Origin: Firmicutes bacterium UBA5201
GTDB taxonomy: Bacteria > Bacillota > Clostridia > Peptostreptococcales > Acidaminobacteraceae
Reading direction: 5' to 3'
Assembly: GCA_002412775.1 (NCBI GenBank)
Contig: DHVT01000011.1
Coordinates: forward strand, 283,085-347,084
Length of the DNA: 64,000 bases
The position numbers were made by a program, and so were the translations under genes. Position 1 is the stretch's first letter. Each line of letters starts with the position of its first letter. The notes beneath the pieces were generated by a model. The model made no database searches. It had not been told where the DNA came from and saw only the letters and a list, made by a program, of their open reading frames with translations. Shown in pieces: positions 1 through 8,817 of this stretch.

Positions 1-131
1 AACTTGTCACTATGACAGGTGCCGATCACGGATTTGACAAAGTATTTTCCTCGCAGGAAGTTCAAGATGCATATGATCAAATCGTAGAATTTATCAATTC
101 ACTTATAAAATCTGAACCCAATAGGAGCTAA
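1..131 (+). CDS. alpha/beta hydrolase, C-terminal fragment
   Basis: The window opens inside a reading frame (first full codon at position 3) that stops at TAA 129-131. The visible 42 residues include T-G-A-D-H-G-F, which resembles the loop carrying the catalytic histidine of serine aminopeptidase S33-type alpha/beta hydrolases, followed by a terminal helix. The rest of the gene lies to the left of the window, so the substrate cannot be judged. The next gene starts 1 nt after the stop, and its AGGAG lies inside the last codons, so the two are probably cotranscribed. Confidence 0.6.
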   Translation, partial: LVTMTGADHGFDKVFSSQEVQDAYDQIVEFINSLIKSEPNRS

Positions 132-132
132 T

Positions 133-603
133 ATGGAATTTTTGTTAAGAACAACAATCGAAAGTGATTTGGAAGTATTTTTTTTGAACCAGCTGGATGA
201 TGAGTCCAATCAAATGGCTGCGTTCACATCAGTGGATCCATCCGATAAAAAAACGTATATTGAGAAATGGACCAGACTTCTAAATGATGAAACCATTCAC
301 ATGAAAACGATCATTTATAATGATGAGATTGCAGGAACAGTTGCGAAGTATGAGATGGATGGGGAATCGGAGATCACTTATTGGATCGGAAAAAGATATT
401 GGGGTAGGGGGATTGCATCAAAAGCTGTGGAGGCGTTCTTGAAGCTTGAAAAAAAACGACCGATTTATGGTAGGGCCGCATCTGACAACACAAAATCAAT
501 ACGTGTTCTGGAGAAGTCCGGATTTGTGAAAATCGGTTCTGAAATGAGCTTTGCGAACGCACGTGGGAAAGAAATCGAAGAAGTCATATATAGACTGGAT
601 TGA
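133..603 (+). CDS. GNAT family N-acetyltransferase
   Basis: A 156-residue cytoplasmic protein with the RimJ/RimL-type GNAT fold. The acetyl-CoA pyrophosphate-binding stretch is visible near residues 83-100 (Y-W-I-G-K-R-Y-W-G-R-G-I-A-S-K-A), and the late N-x-x-S-I-R-V-L-E-K-S-G-F motif typical of this group follows at about residues 118-131. The length is normal for a single GNAT domain. AGGAG 10 nt upstream of the ATG supports the start. It begins 1 nt after the hydrolase stop and is followed by a strong hairpin. The substrate (protein N-terminus, amine or small molecule) cannot be predicted. Confidence 0.85.
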   Translation: MEFLLRTTIESDLEVFFLNQLDDESNQMAAFTSVDPSDKKTYIEKWTRLLNDETIHMKTIIYNDEIAGTVAKYEMDGESEITYWIGKRYWGRGIASKAVEAFLKLEKKRPIYGRAASDNTKSIRVLEKSGFVKIGSEMSFANARGKEIEEVIYRLD

Positions 604-626
604 TGCGTCAAAAGATAATAAATAAT

Positions 627-653
627 GGTGCAAGAGGATTATCCTTTTGCACC
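627..653. terminator. bidirectional intrinsic terminator
   Basis: GGTGCAA and TTGCACC form a stem that continues inward as AGGAT/ATCCT. It is flanked by ATTTTAAATT on one side and by an A-rich tract (T-rich on the minus strand) on the other. It sits between the converging GNAT and truA genes and can serve both. Confidence 0.75.
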
Positions 654-667
654 ATTTTAAATTCCAA

Positions 668-1414
668 TCAATAATTCACACTGATCAGGCACAGCGCATC
701 CGCCATCGCCTTATGTCCTATATAGTTTTCTCGTTTGGTTGTCAACGCATTTGAAATCGTATTGACAGGGAGTTGATTCAGTCCGACTTGAATGATAGTT
801 CCGACGATCAGTCTCTCCATGTTCAAAAGAAAACCGTTTGCGGTCATCGTAAATATGATTTCATGGTCTGTTTCGGTAATGTCTACGGATTTGATCTCTT
901 TGATCGGATTCTTGACTTTCTTGTTGGACGTGAATGGTGAGAAGTCCGCCACTCCGATCAATTCTTCTGCTGCTTGTCTCATTTTTTGGACATTCAACTT
1001 TTGTGCCATGACATTGACTTGTTTTCTTTCGAAAAGAGGTCGGTTAGGCGCATCGACTTTCCATAGCCTATATTCATAAGTGATGCTTTCAACCAAGTAT
1101 TTGCTGTGAAACCTTGCATCAACCGGTTCAATGCTGAGTACAATGATGTCATCCGGCAAGTACTTTTCAAAATACTCGAATAGTCCAGAGGCGTCCAATT
1201 GATCGTCAACAGCATTGAAATTGACTATTTGCGCTTTGGCGTGAACACCGGCATCTGTGTTGACCGCTCCAATGACTTCCACGTGCTGTCCATAAAGCTT
1301 TTCAAGGATCATTTCAAGTTTGCCCTGAATACTCTTCTCAGGTTTGTCTTTTTTAGGGGAAAAGCCCATATAATTTCTACCATCATAGGCAATTTTCATT
1401 TTATAGTTTTGCAT
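668..1414 (-). CDS. truA: tRNA pseudouridine synthase A-like protein, divergent
   Basis: A 248-residue TruA-family protein. TruA converts U38-40 of tRNA anticodon stems to pseudouridine. The N-terminal A-Y-D-G-x-x-Y-x-G-F, the catalytic-aspartate motif T-D-A-G-V-H-A (Asp54) and the late G-F-L-L-N-M-E-R-x-I-V-G-T motif are all visible. The family signature normally reads G-R-T-D-A-G; here it is V-N-T-D-A-G, so the conserved arginine before the catalytic aspartate is Asn52, and Q-x-Q near residue 20 is also lost. It may be a second, divergent TruA with a different tRNA target. The start has AAGGAG 6 nt upstream. It lies 61 nt downstream of the UPF0182 gene on the same strand. Confidence 0.85.
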   Translation of the reverse strand: MQNYKMKIAYDGRNYMGFSPKKDKPEKSIQGKLEMILEKLYGQHVEVIGAVNTDAGVHAKAQIVNFNAVDDQLDASGLFEYFEKYLPDDIIVLSIEPVDARFHSKYLVESITYEYRLWKVDAPNRPLFERKQVNVMAQKLNVQKMRQAAEELIGVADFSPFTSNKKVKNPIKEIKSVDITETDHEIIFTMTANGFLLNMERLIVGTIIQVGLNQLPVNTISNALTTKRENYIGHKAMADALCLISVNY

Positions 1415-1475
1415 AAAGTTCTCCTTTGCGACTTTTGTCGATCAATGAATTATATCACATTGTAGCATCGATTCG

Positions 1476-4133
1476 TCACTTGATTTTTTCTTCAAGTTCC
1501 TTTATGAGCAATTCTAGTGCATCCAATGCTTCTTTGGTCAAATTGAACTTTTCTGTGATTTCGTCAAGCAATTCCTGCACACTACCGGATTCTGCTGCTT
1601 CAGGTGTATCGTCCATTGTCCCGAACAATCTTTTTAAGCCGAGTTCAAGAGTCTGTTCCATAACAAAGTTGTCGTTGTATACCAAAATGACACGCTTCAT
1701 TTCCGGCAAAGCGTCCTCATTGTCGGATATGATGTAAATCGGTTCGACGTAAAGAAGCGAGTTTTCAATTGGCACAACAATCACATTGCCCCTGAGCACA
1801 CTGGAACCTTGTTGTCCCCAAAGTGTGAATTGAGGAGAAATTACTGAATCCTGATCGATTCGAGACTCAATCATGATGGGGCCCTGAATCGTTTTGTCCT
1901 TTGGAAAGCGATACAAGAAAATCTTTCCGTAATTTGGCTCATCATTTCTGGCCACGAGAAGAGAAGTCATATTGGGTTTGCCTTTTGGTGTGTATGGCAG
2001 AATCAGGGCAAATTCAGCTTTCTCTTCGATTTTAAACATCACATAATTGGATTGCATGGTTTGGACATCACCCATGTATTTTTCAGTGGCGATATCCCAT
2101 ACGTCTTCGCCGTTGTAGAAGACTACCGGATTGTCCACGTGATACTTCATGAATACTCTGGATTGTAGATCAAAGTAATCCTGCGGATACCTCGTGTGAG
2201 CGACAAGTCCTGTTGGAAAGTCCGATTTTGGCTCAAATAGAGTGGAGTAAATGTTTGCATAAGTCTTAATGAGAGGGTCATCTTCATCGTAGATGTAGAA
2301 TTTGGTAGTGCCATCATAGGCATCGACGACTACTTTTACTGAATTCCGAATATAGTTTTTGACTTTTCCATTGAAATTGGACGTTTGTGAGTACGGGTAA
2401 GCCATTGAGGTGGTGTAGCTGTCTATGATCCAGTAGAGTTTTCCATCTTCACCATTAAGGACAATATATGGATTTGTGTCATATTCCAAAAAAGGTGCGA
2501 TTTCCCTGACTCGATCCAATATTCTTCTGTTGATTATGATTTTGCTTTCGGAGTTGATGTTGTTGGATACGAGAAGTTTCATACTTCTTTCTTTGATGGA
2601 GAACAATAATCTGTTCATAGGGCTGAGCTTGATTCCCGCTTCACCTGAGTACATGGTCTCTACGTTGTCAGAACCGCTCGGATAGTCAAACTCCATTTCA
2701 TCCGTGTTGACAATGATGTATTTGTCTGTTTGTTCTCCAAAATATATTTCAGGTCTGTTGATGACAAGGTCGGTGGTCGTAATCGGAGGAATGTTTTTTA
2801 TTAAAAGTTCAGGCTGACCTTCGTTTGTGACGCGATTCACAGGGGACATGACTATTCCATATCCATGAGTGTATTTAAGGAACTGGTTGATCCATGTCAT
2901 TGCCTTGTTGTCCAATTTATATTGATCCAGTTCTCTGGCGGATATGAACACTTGAGTGTATTCTCCATCAATGTAATACCGGTCGATGTCGATGTCATAA
3001 AAATCATAATAGAGTCTTATGCTTTGGATCTGATTGAACGTTTGGTTGAGAGGGCGCTCATCATTGATCCTGATATTGTTTATGGTTTCTGCGTTGTTTT
3101 GAATTTTGGCATAATCAAGAGTTTCCTCATATGGGTATTCCACCAGATCCACCGAATCCATATTGTATGCTCGCTGTGTGAACTCTATGTTGTTGACAAG
3201 ATACTCTCTCTCTTTTGTAATTTCATCCGGTTCAACGACCAACTTCTGAACAAATGTCGCAGTCATGCTGAAGGCTAAAGTAAGGGCAATAATCGCAATC
3301 GGTCCAGCGGCTAGGTAGAGTGTTTTATTCTTGCGTGATGCCCAATAAGTGGTGATTACAGATAGAACTGCTACTAATGCATAAACCCTGTAAGCCCAAA
3401 GGGTCACGTTGATATCCGTATAACCCGCACCATATATGATTCCTCTATCAGAATAAAGCAAATCAAATGTTTTTAAATAAAAATTAAATCCAAGGAGTAG
3501 GAATAAAAACATGATCAGGTACTTTGTTTTAGCGAGCAAACCGATAAAAAATGATTTGCTGATGTTCCTTGAAATGAATTCAGATGGTGTCTCTCTAAAT
3601 GATTCATCTACTATTTTTATCTGATTGCTGAATAATAATTCTATAAATGTGGTACCTATTAGGACAAAGCCAATAAATGTCATAAGAATTTGTATGATTT
3701 CCTTCAAAAATGGCAACGTGAAGAAATAAAAGCTGATGTCCATATTGAAAATTGGATCGACTAGATTGAAACTTTCCTTGTTGACTAATTTGAGATAGTC
3801 CAGCCAAATGCCATCACTCACTACGAATGCGATCAAACCACCCAAGGCGACGCTGATTGGAGTGATGAAACGCTTTAGATTCAAGTCCGCAAGTTGGTCA
3901 TAGGATTTGCTCAGTTTGTGGAGGTATAATGATAGGAATCCTCCTAACAAAATCCAAACTGGAATGAAGAGATAAAGTTTTGTCAAAAGTCTAACCATAA
4001 AGACATTGCCGAAATCGATGGAATCAAACCATAAGAAATTCGTGATGAGATTGACTCCCTGAGTCAAAAGAATGAAAAGGATCACTGGAACGGCGATTAC
4101 CAATTTTATCAGATGTTTTTTAATGCTTTTCAT
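1476..4133 (-). CDS. UPF0182 family membrane protein
   Basis: An 885-residue protein of the UPF0182 family, whose function is unknown. About seven transmembrane helices occupy roughly the first 310 residues. A long extracytoplasmic region without cysteine-rich motifs follows, ending in an acidic, helical tail (E-E-I-T-E-K-F-N-L). The ATG at 4133 is preferred because GGAGG (minus strand of 4139-4143) lies 5 nt upstream; an in-frame TTG at 4145 lacks a site. The length matches the family. It is transcribed away from the chromate transporter, and truA lies downstream. Confidence 0.85.
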   Translation of the reverse strand: MKSIKKHLIKLVIAVPVILFILLTQGVNLITNFLWFDSIDFGNVFMVRLLTKLYLFIPVWILLGGFLSLYLHKLSKSYDQLADLNLKRFITPISVALGGLIAFVVSDGIWLDYLKLVNKESFNLVDPIFNMDISFYFFTLPFLKEIIQILMTFIGFVLIGTTFIELLFSNQIKIVDESFRETPSEFISRNISKSFFIGLLAKTKYLIMFLFLLLGFNFYLKTFDLLYSDRGIIYGAGYTDINVTLWAYRVYALVAVLSVITTYWASRKNKTLYLAAGPIAIIALTLAFSMTATFVQKLVVEPDEITKEREYLVNNIEFTQRAYNMDSVDLVEYPYEETLDYAKIQNNAETINNIRINDERPLNQTFNQIQSIRLYYDFYDIDIDRYYIDGEYTQVFISARELDQYKLDNKAMTWINQFLKYTHGYGIVMSPVNRVTNEGQPELLIKNIPPITTTDLVINRPEIYFGEQTDKYIIVNTDEMEFDYPSGSDNVETMYSGEAGIKLSPMNRLLFSIKERSMKLLVSNNINSESKIIINRRILDRVREIAPFLEYDTNPYIVLNGEDGKLYWIIDSYTTSMAYPYSQTSNFNGKVKNYIRNSVKVVVDAYDGTTKFYIYDEDDPLIKTYANIYSTLFEPKSDFPTGLVAHTRYPQDYFDLQSRVFMKYHVDNPVVFYNGEDVWDIATEKYMGDVQTMQSNYVMFKIEEKAEFALILPYTPKGKPNMTSLLVARNDEPNYGKIFLYRFPKDKTIQGPIMIESRIDQDSVISPQFTLWGQQGSSVLRGNVIVVPIENSLLYVEPIYIISDNEDALPEMKRVILVYNDNFVMEQTLELGLKRLFGTMDDTPEAAESGSVQELLDEITEKFNLTKEALDALELLIKELEEKIK

Positions 4134-4223
4134 ATGAACCTCCAATCAATAAAAGACTACACAATATATATACCCAAAATTTAATGTTCTATATACTATA
4201 AGTATGAAAGGAGTGATGGGGTC

Positions 4224-5405
4224 ATGATCAATATGGAAAAAATAAAGTGGAACACTTTTCTTAAAGACGTTTTCATATGCTCTCTAGGAGCCTATGGTGG
4301 TCCTGAAGCCCATTTTGGTGTCTTTATCGATCAAATGGTCACAAAGAAAAAATACCTGTCAGAGGAGGAAATGGTGGAACTTGTCGCTTTATGCAGCATT
4401 TTACCTGGACCGACAAGCACTCAGGCAATCGTTGCGATGGGGTATAAAACAGGGGGGCCGATGTTGGCATTCCTTACCATGCTTGTATGGGCGCTCCCTG
4501 TACTGACTGCAATGACTATTCTATCATTTCTATACCAATTTCTGGATCTAATGCATGTTTCCAGTGATGGGTTAAGATTCATTGGACCGATGGCAGTAGG
4601 ATTCATCATAGTGGCAACTTATAAAATAGGCAGGAAAGTCATAACGGATCGGATGACTCTGTTTTTAATGATTTTCGGTGGGGTTACAACTTATTTCATC
4701 AAAGCACCATGGATTTTCCCGGTAGTGTTGATCATTGGTGGTTTGGTCAGTATCATGAATTCAGTTGAAACGGATTTATGGAATAGGGTGAAACTGAATC
4801 CACCTTGGAAATATCTGATCGCATTTTTCGCACTTGCTATTGGTGGTGTGTTTTTGACACTCACTTGGGACAATAAGTTGGTCCACATCTTTGAGAGTTT
4901 TTACAGATTCGGGTACTTGGTGTTTGGTGGTGGTCAGGTTGTAGTTCCAGTCATGTTCAGTGAACTTGTCGAGGTCCGTAAATATATGACCGCCCAGGAG
5001 TTCTTGACGGGTTACGGTTTGGTACAAGGATTACCTGGTCCGATGTTCAGCTTTAGTGCCTATGCGGGTGGAATGGCTACGCGGGGTGCAAGTGCCTTAT
5101 ATCAAGTCATGGGTTCAATTATTGGTGGAATTGGTATATTCCTTCCCGGTCTGTTGCTCATATTTTTTGTTTATCCCGTATGGGAGAATTTGAAAAAAAT
5201 AAGGGGAATCAAAGTTTCACTAAGGGGAATAAATGCTGTTGCAGGAGGACTTATAGCGGTTGCCGCAGTTGTGTTGATGCAGCGCAGCGGATTTGCCCTT
5301 GAAAACCTGATTGTCACTTTGCTCACGATCATATTGCTCTTCAGTAAAAAAGTTCCCGCGCCAATCATTGTGGCTCTTGTATTGATTGCTGGATTCATCA
5401 TTTGA
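4224..5405 (+). CDS. chrA: chromate transporter (CHR family, two-domain)
   Basis: A 393-residue inner-membrane protein with two homologous Chromate_transp halves, each opening with a glycine-rich motif (G-G-P-E-A-H-F-G near residue 21; F-G-G-G-Q-V near residue 236) and each carrying a conserved L-P-G-P motif (near residues 61 and 275). About ten to twelve transmembrane segments are visible. The family exports chromate by ion-coupled transport, but many members are known only from sequence and the true substrate here is uncertain. AAAGGAG is 10 nt upstream of the ATG at 4224; a second in-frame ATG follows 9 nt later. A terminator hairpin ends the unit. Confidence 0.88.
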   Translation: MINMEKIKWNTFLKDVFICSLGAYGGPEAHFGVFIDQMVTKKKYLSEEEMVELVALCSILPGPTSTQAIVAMGYKTGGPMLAFLTMLVWALPVLTAMTILSFLYQFLDLMHVSSDGLRFIGPMAVGFIIVATYKIGRKVITDRMTLFLMIFGGVTTYFIKAPWIFPVVLIIGGLVSIMNSVETDLWNRVKLNPPWKYLIAFFALAIGGVFLTLTWDNKLVHIFESFYRFGYLVFGGGQVVVPVMFSELVEVRKYMTAQEFLTGYGLVQGLPGPMFSFSAYAGGMATRGASALYQVMGSIIGGIGIFLPGLLLIFFVYPVWENLKKIRGIKVSLRGINAVAGGLIAVAAVVLMQRSGFALENLIVTLLTIILLFSKKVPAPIIVALVLIAGFII

Positions 5406-5412
5406 GGACAAT

Positions 5413-5443
5413 AAAAAAGCTGTAATTGCTACAGCTTTTTTTT
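5413..5443. terminator. bidirectional intrinsic terminator
   Basis: AAAAAGCTGTA and TACAGCTTTTT pair around ATTGC, with an A-run on one flank and T8 on the other. It serves the converging chromate transporter and GGDEF gene. Confidence 0.85.
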
Positions 5444-5454
5444 CTCCTATTTAC

Positions 5455-6606
5455 TTAAGCTTCCACAGCTTGTACGTACACTGCATTTCTGCTTATGGTT
5501 TTTGCCTTGTAAAGTGCATGATCGGCTACTTTTGCGAAGTGGTCGAAATCAAATCTGATATCGGACGTCAAGCAGGCGACTCCGAACGTCGCTGTGTAAT
5601 AAATCGATTCATAACCGCTGATTTCCACGGCGTGTCGCATGGCCTCACATCTGGACCGAATCGACTCGCAGGACTGATCTCTCATCAATAGTATAAATTC
5701 ATCTCCACCATATCGTCCCAATAAGTCTTCCGGGTTCATGTTGTCTTTTAAGGTTTTTGTGAATCGGATGAGCATCTCATCACCGACATCATGACCGTAA
5801 TCGTCGTTGAGTGCCTTGAAATGATCGATATCCACCATGACCAGTGCGATGACCTGATCCGATGATGAGTTGTTGTCAATAATATCTTGAGCCATTGTCA
5901 CGATGCTCTGGCGATTCAAGCAACCAGTCAAGCCGTCGTAGGTGGCAGCGTGATACAATTTTTCATCAGAGGCTTCTTTGGAGATCAAGACCACTCCAGA
6001 TCCGCTAATGATCAGATAGATGTACATCCCGATCATTGCCAAAGCATGTCCGATGTGTGGTGTTTCGATGGTATACAACCTGCTGAAATCAAAGGCTTCC
6101 CATGTCCTGTAATAATGTGTGAAAGCCACAAATAGGAATGCATAAGCTATGACTGTCTGCAAATGTGATTTGGTTTTGTTTTTAAGCAAAAAGAAACATG
6201 AGATTGTGAGATAAACTGCAATGGTAAGTGTGACCAGACCAATTCTCAGGTTGGAGAAGTCCGGTATTATGCGAAAAACAGCAGAAGAAATTGCAAGAAT
6301 TGAACTGATTCCTATAATTTTATTGTAAAGAGAGCTGCTCATTCGGTCGCAAAACCGAATAATTGAAATCATAATGAAAGTACTGCCAAAGATCATTCCA
6401 ATATTGCCTAGAATCGTGGATAAGGCATCAAATGCTTCCCAGAAATAGCCAAGGCTGAAAAAAATGAATGCCATTGCAAACATGACTTGAGAGATGAAAT
6501 GTTCTCGATTCACTTTATTCAAATGATTGCGATTGTAGGCAATCATGAAAACCACTACAGATATGTACCCGACCATGTTTGCGAGCATCAGTGTTTTTGT
6601 ATCCAT
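5455..6606 (-). CDS. membrane GGDEF diguanylate cyclase
   Basis: A 383-residue protein with six or seven transmembrane helices in residues 5-215 and a GGDEF domain from about residue 220. The active-site loop R-Y-G-G-D-E-F is intact, and D-I-D-H-F-K-A-L-N-D-D-Y-G-H is well kept, so synthesis of c-di-GMP from GTP is expected. The upstream inhibitory I-site reads N-P-E-D instead of R-x-x-D, so product inhibition is probably lost. The sensor helices carry no domain I can name. It begins 3 nt after the HD-GYP gene, so a synthase and a probable hydrolase share one transcript. AGGAAGG precedes the ATG. Confidence 0.9.
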   Translation of the reverse strand: MDTKTLMLANMVGYISVVVFMIAYNRNHLNKVNREHFISQVMFAMAFIFFSLGYFWEAFDALSTILGNIGMIFGSTFIMISIIRFCDRMSSSLYNKIIGISSILAISSAVFRIIPDFSNLRIGLVTLTIAVYLTISCFFLLKNKTKSHLQTVIAYAFLFVAFTHYYRTWEAFDFSRLYTIETPHIGHALAMIGMYIYLIISGSGVVLISKEASDEKLYHAATYDGLTGCLNRQSIVTMAQDIIDNNSSSDQVIALVMVDIDHFKALNDDYGHDVGDEMLIRFTKTLKDNMNPEDLLGRYGGDEFILLMRDQSCESIRSRCEAMRHAVEISGYESIYYTATFGVACLTSDIRFDFDHFAKVADHALYKAKTISRNAVYVQAVEA

Positions 6607-6609
6607 TCT

Positions 6610-8187
6610 TTATGACCTTCCTTTAACGAGGTATTCAACTGCTGCTTGAACGACTTCCGGACAGAACTGAGAGCCGGAGCAAGTCAGCAATTCATCAATA
6701 GCTTGCTGCTTTGATATCATGGATTTATAGGATCGGTTGGATGTCATGGCATCCAGAGCATCTGCAACACCGATGATTCTTGCATATATTGTAATCTGGT
6801 CGAGTTCTGGTGTGACTGGATAACCTGTGAGATCAAATCTGAGATGATGCTGTTTGACTGCACACATGATATTGTCCGATAGTCCTATAGGTTCCAATAT
6901 TTTTGCTCCAATCAAAGGATGATTTTTGATGATTTCGTACTCATCCTTGGTCAACTGCCCCGGCTTTGTCAGGATAGAGTCGCTAATACCAATTTTGCCG
7001 ACATCATGCAAAAGCCCAGCAATCTCTATTTCTTCAAGTGCATCCTTATCCAACCCCATTTGTTTGGAAATCTTCAAAGCATACTGAGAAACCCGTAAAG
7101 AGTGCCCCTGGGTATAAGTGTCTTTAGCTTCGATTGCAGCGACAAGAGTTGCAATGATTTTAACGTAAAATTGCTTCAAATCTCGATACAAATTTGATTT
7201 TTCAATTGCGAATGCAATATTGTTGGCGATGGAGGATAGGGTCATGACATAATCTTGGTCATAACTCTCATCCGTACTGATAATAAGGACTCCAAGTGGT
7301 TTTTCATTGGCAATCAGCGGGATTGTGGTGACTGTTTCGATCTTGTTTTCTCTTAGTATGGAGTTGAAGTGAAGATGGTCTTTGGTGAGGGTATCCAAAT
7401 GCGTCACGACGGGCTCACCCGTTCTAAATGCGATTTCTGATTCCCATCCGATAATTGGCATTGGTGATGTGTTGACCAAATGTCTGATTCTTCCACAAAC
7501 CGATTTTAAATGAAGTTCGTTCTCTTCGATAAGTCTGATTGTACAAAGTGGCACATGCATCACGTTGACAATGTTCTTACAGATGTCATTCAGCAAACCA
7601 TCCAAATCATTGAGCGAGAGATTGGTCGTGATGGCCATACTGAGTTCATTGATGAAATCCATTTGCTTATTCCGTTTATTGATTTTTCTCTGGATTTGAA
7701 TACGTTCAGTAACATCTCTTCCTACGCCTTGAATTTCAACGGTCTGTCCATTATAAAAGACCCGTTTGCTGTTGACCTCGAGTACTTTTCTTGTATTGCC
7801 GTCCTTATGGAGCATCCAAAGTTCCTCATGATCAAAGTCTTGTTTGCTCATTAAGTTGACCACATTTTTACAAGGACCGCTTTTATAGTTGTGGAGTGGA
7901 CACATGAATGCATAAAGCGGTCTACCGATCATCTCATCTCTCTCGTATCCCAGCAAATCCGTAACATAATGGTTTATATATAGGATGGTTCCAACAGAAT
8001 CGCTGATCCACACGATATCATTCATATTTTGAATCAATAAGGAATACCTATTCTCAGATTGCTCCAATTGCTCAGACATCGCAAGCAGTTGTTGGTAGGA
8101 GGCTTCCAATTCTTCATAGATCTCAGGCACACTGGATTTATTCTCAAATTGACTTGTAAGCTTATTTTTAAATTGCGTGAAATCCAT
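6610..8187 (-). CDS. PAS-GAF-HD-GYP c-di-GMP phosphodiesterase
   Basis: A 525-residue soluble protein: a short coiled coil (residues 20-45), a PAS domain (about 45-165, with a C-P-L-H-N-Y-K-S-G-P-C insert), a GAF domain (about 175-335) and an HD-GYP domain (about 340-522). L-L-H-D-V-G-K-I-G-I and P-G-Q-L-T are intact. The signature usually written HHERWDGxGYP reads H-H-L-R-F-D-L-T-G-Y-P, keeping HH and GYP but altering the middle. It should break c-di-GMP to pGpG or GMP, with activity set by the sensor domains. GGAGG lies 7 nt before the ATG. The GGDEF gene follows after 3 nt. Confidence 0.9.
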   Translation of the reverse strand: MDFTQFKNKLTSQFENKSSVPEIYEELEASYQQLLAMSEQLEQSENRYSLLIQNMNDIVWISDSVGTILYINHYVTDLLGYERDEMIGRPLYAFMCPLHNYKSGPCKNVVNLMSKQDFDHEELWMLHKDGNTRKVLEVNSKRVFYNGQTVEIQGVGRDVTERIQIQRKINKRNKQMDFINELSMAITTNLSLNDLDGLLNDICKNIVNVMHVPLCTIRLIEENELHLKSVCGRIRHLVNTSPMPIIGWESEIAFRTGEPVVTHLDTLTKDHLHFNSILRENKIETVTTIPLIANEKPLGVLIISTDESYDQDYVMTLSSIANNIAFAIEKSNLYRDLKQFYVKIIATLVAAIEAKDTYTQGHSLRVSQYALKISKQMGLDKDALEEIEIAGLLHDVGKIGISDSILTKPGQLTKDEYEIIKNHPLIGAKILEPIGLSDNIMCAVKQHHLRFDLTGYPVTPELDQITIYARIIGVADALDAMTSNRSYKSMISKQQAIDELLTCSGSQFCPEVVQAAVEYLVKGRS

Positions 8188-8256
8188 TTACAAACCTCCT
8201 TCGAACTGATATATGAATATAGTTTAACATACTTTGCATAAAAAACACATAAAGAA

Positions 8257-8275
8257 AGCGCCTCTTATGAGACGC
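8257..8275 (-). terminator. intrinsic terminator after the rhodanese gene
   Basis: Read on the minus strand, AGCG-t-CTC and GAG-g-CGCT form a stem around a four-base loop, followed by TTCTTT and then a further T-rich stretch. It lies directly downstream of the rhodanese gene and ahead of the HD-GYP gene. Confidence 0.65.
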
Positions 8276-8298
8276 TGTTTTAAAGGGATATTGAGTTG

Positions 8299-8655
8299 TT
8301 AGTGGCCTATTCCACCACGGACATTGATCAATTCTCCGTATCCCTGCTTGGCCAATATTCTAGCAGCCTGCATACTCCTTGAACCGGATGCGCAGATAAG
8401 CACTACAGGGGAGGACTTGTCAACTTCACTGGTCCTCATTGAGAGCGACTGAAGGGGAATGTTCTTGAAGCCTTTTATTTTCTTTTGATTGAACTCTTCA
8501 GCGGTCCTTACATCTATATAAGAACGTTTGGTTTTCTTATCTTGCAACAATCCGGTGAGCTCAGTCTTAGTGACCATTGTGACTTTTGGTGCGGTCAATT
8601 TTTTATAGATTGTAAATACAACCACTACGGCCACCAGTATCAATATTGTTTCCAT
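8299..8655 (-). CDS. membrane-anchored rhodanese-like sulfurtransferase
   Basis: A 118-residue protein with one N-terminal membrane helix (residues 2-18) and a single rhodanese domain. The six-residue active-site loop C-A-S-G-S-R holds the catalytic cysteine, and Y-I-D-V-R-T-A-E-E-F is the usual early motif. It is expected to carry sulfane sulfur as a cysteine persulfide and pass it to cyanide, thiols or a partner protein. AGGAGG lies 6 nt upstream of the ATG. Its promoter contains a G/C-tract palindrome suggesting control by a CsoR/CstR-type repressor, which would fit sulfide or persulfide response. Confidence 0.85.
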   Translation of the reverse strand: METILILVAVVVVFTIYKKLTAPKVTMVTKTELTGLLQDKKTKRSYIDVRTAEEFNQKKIKGFKNIPLQSLSMRTSEVDKSSPVVLICASGSRSMQAARILAKQGYGELINVRGGIGH

Positions 8656-8672
8656 TCAGCCTCCTATAATCG

Positions 8673-8701
8673 TTAATATCCCCCGTGGTAGGGGGTGTCA
8701 A
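8673..8701 (-). promoter_or_regulatory. rhodanese promoter with C5/G5 palindromic spacer
   Basis: On the minus strand TTGACA (8696-8701) is separated by exactly 17 bp from TATTAA (8673-8678). The spacer is an inverted repeat: on the plus strand CCCCC at 8680-8684, a six-base centre, and GGGGG at 8691-8695. Runs of C and G flanking a short centre are typical of operators of the CsoR/RcnR/CstR repressor family. The repressor gene itself is not in the window. Confidence 0.65.
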
Positions 8702-8817
8702 GAAATAATAACACAGATTTGAATGAAAATCAATCTATTATGACGAATTAGTTTATTGATGAACACTGATTATTCTGATAACATAAAAGAAAGTATGTTG
8801 AAAAGGACGGTCCTGAT

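Noticed and set aside
2865..3278. 137-residue plus-strand frame inside the UPF0182 gene
   Set aside because: It lies antisense to a well-supported 885-residue family member, without start signals.
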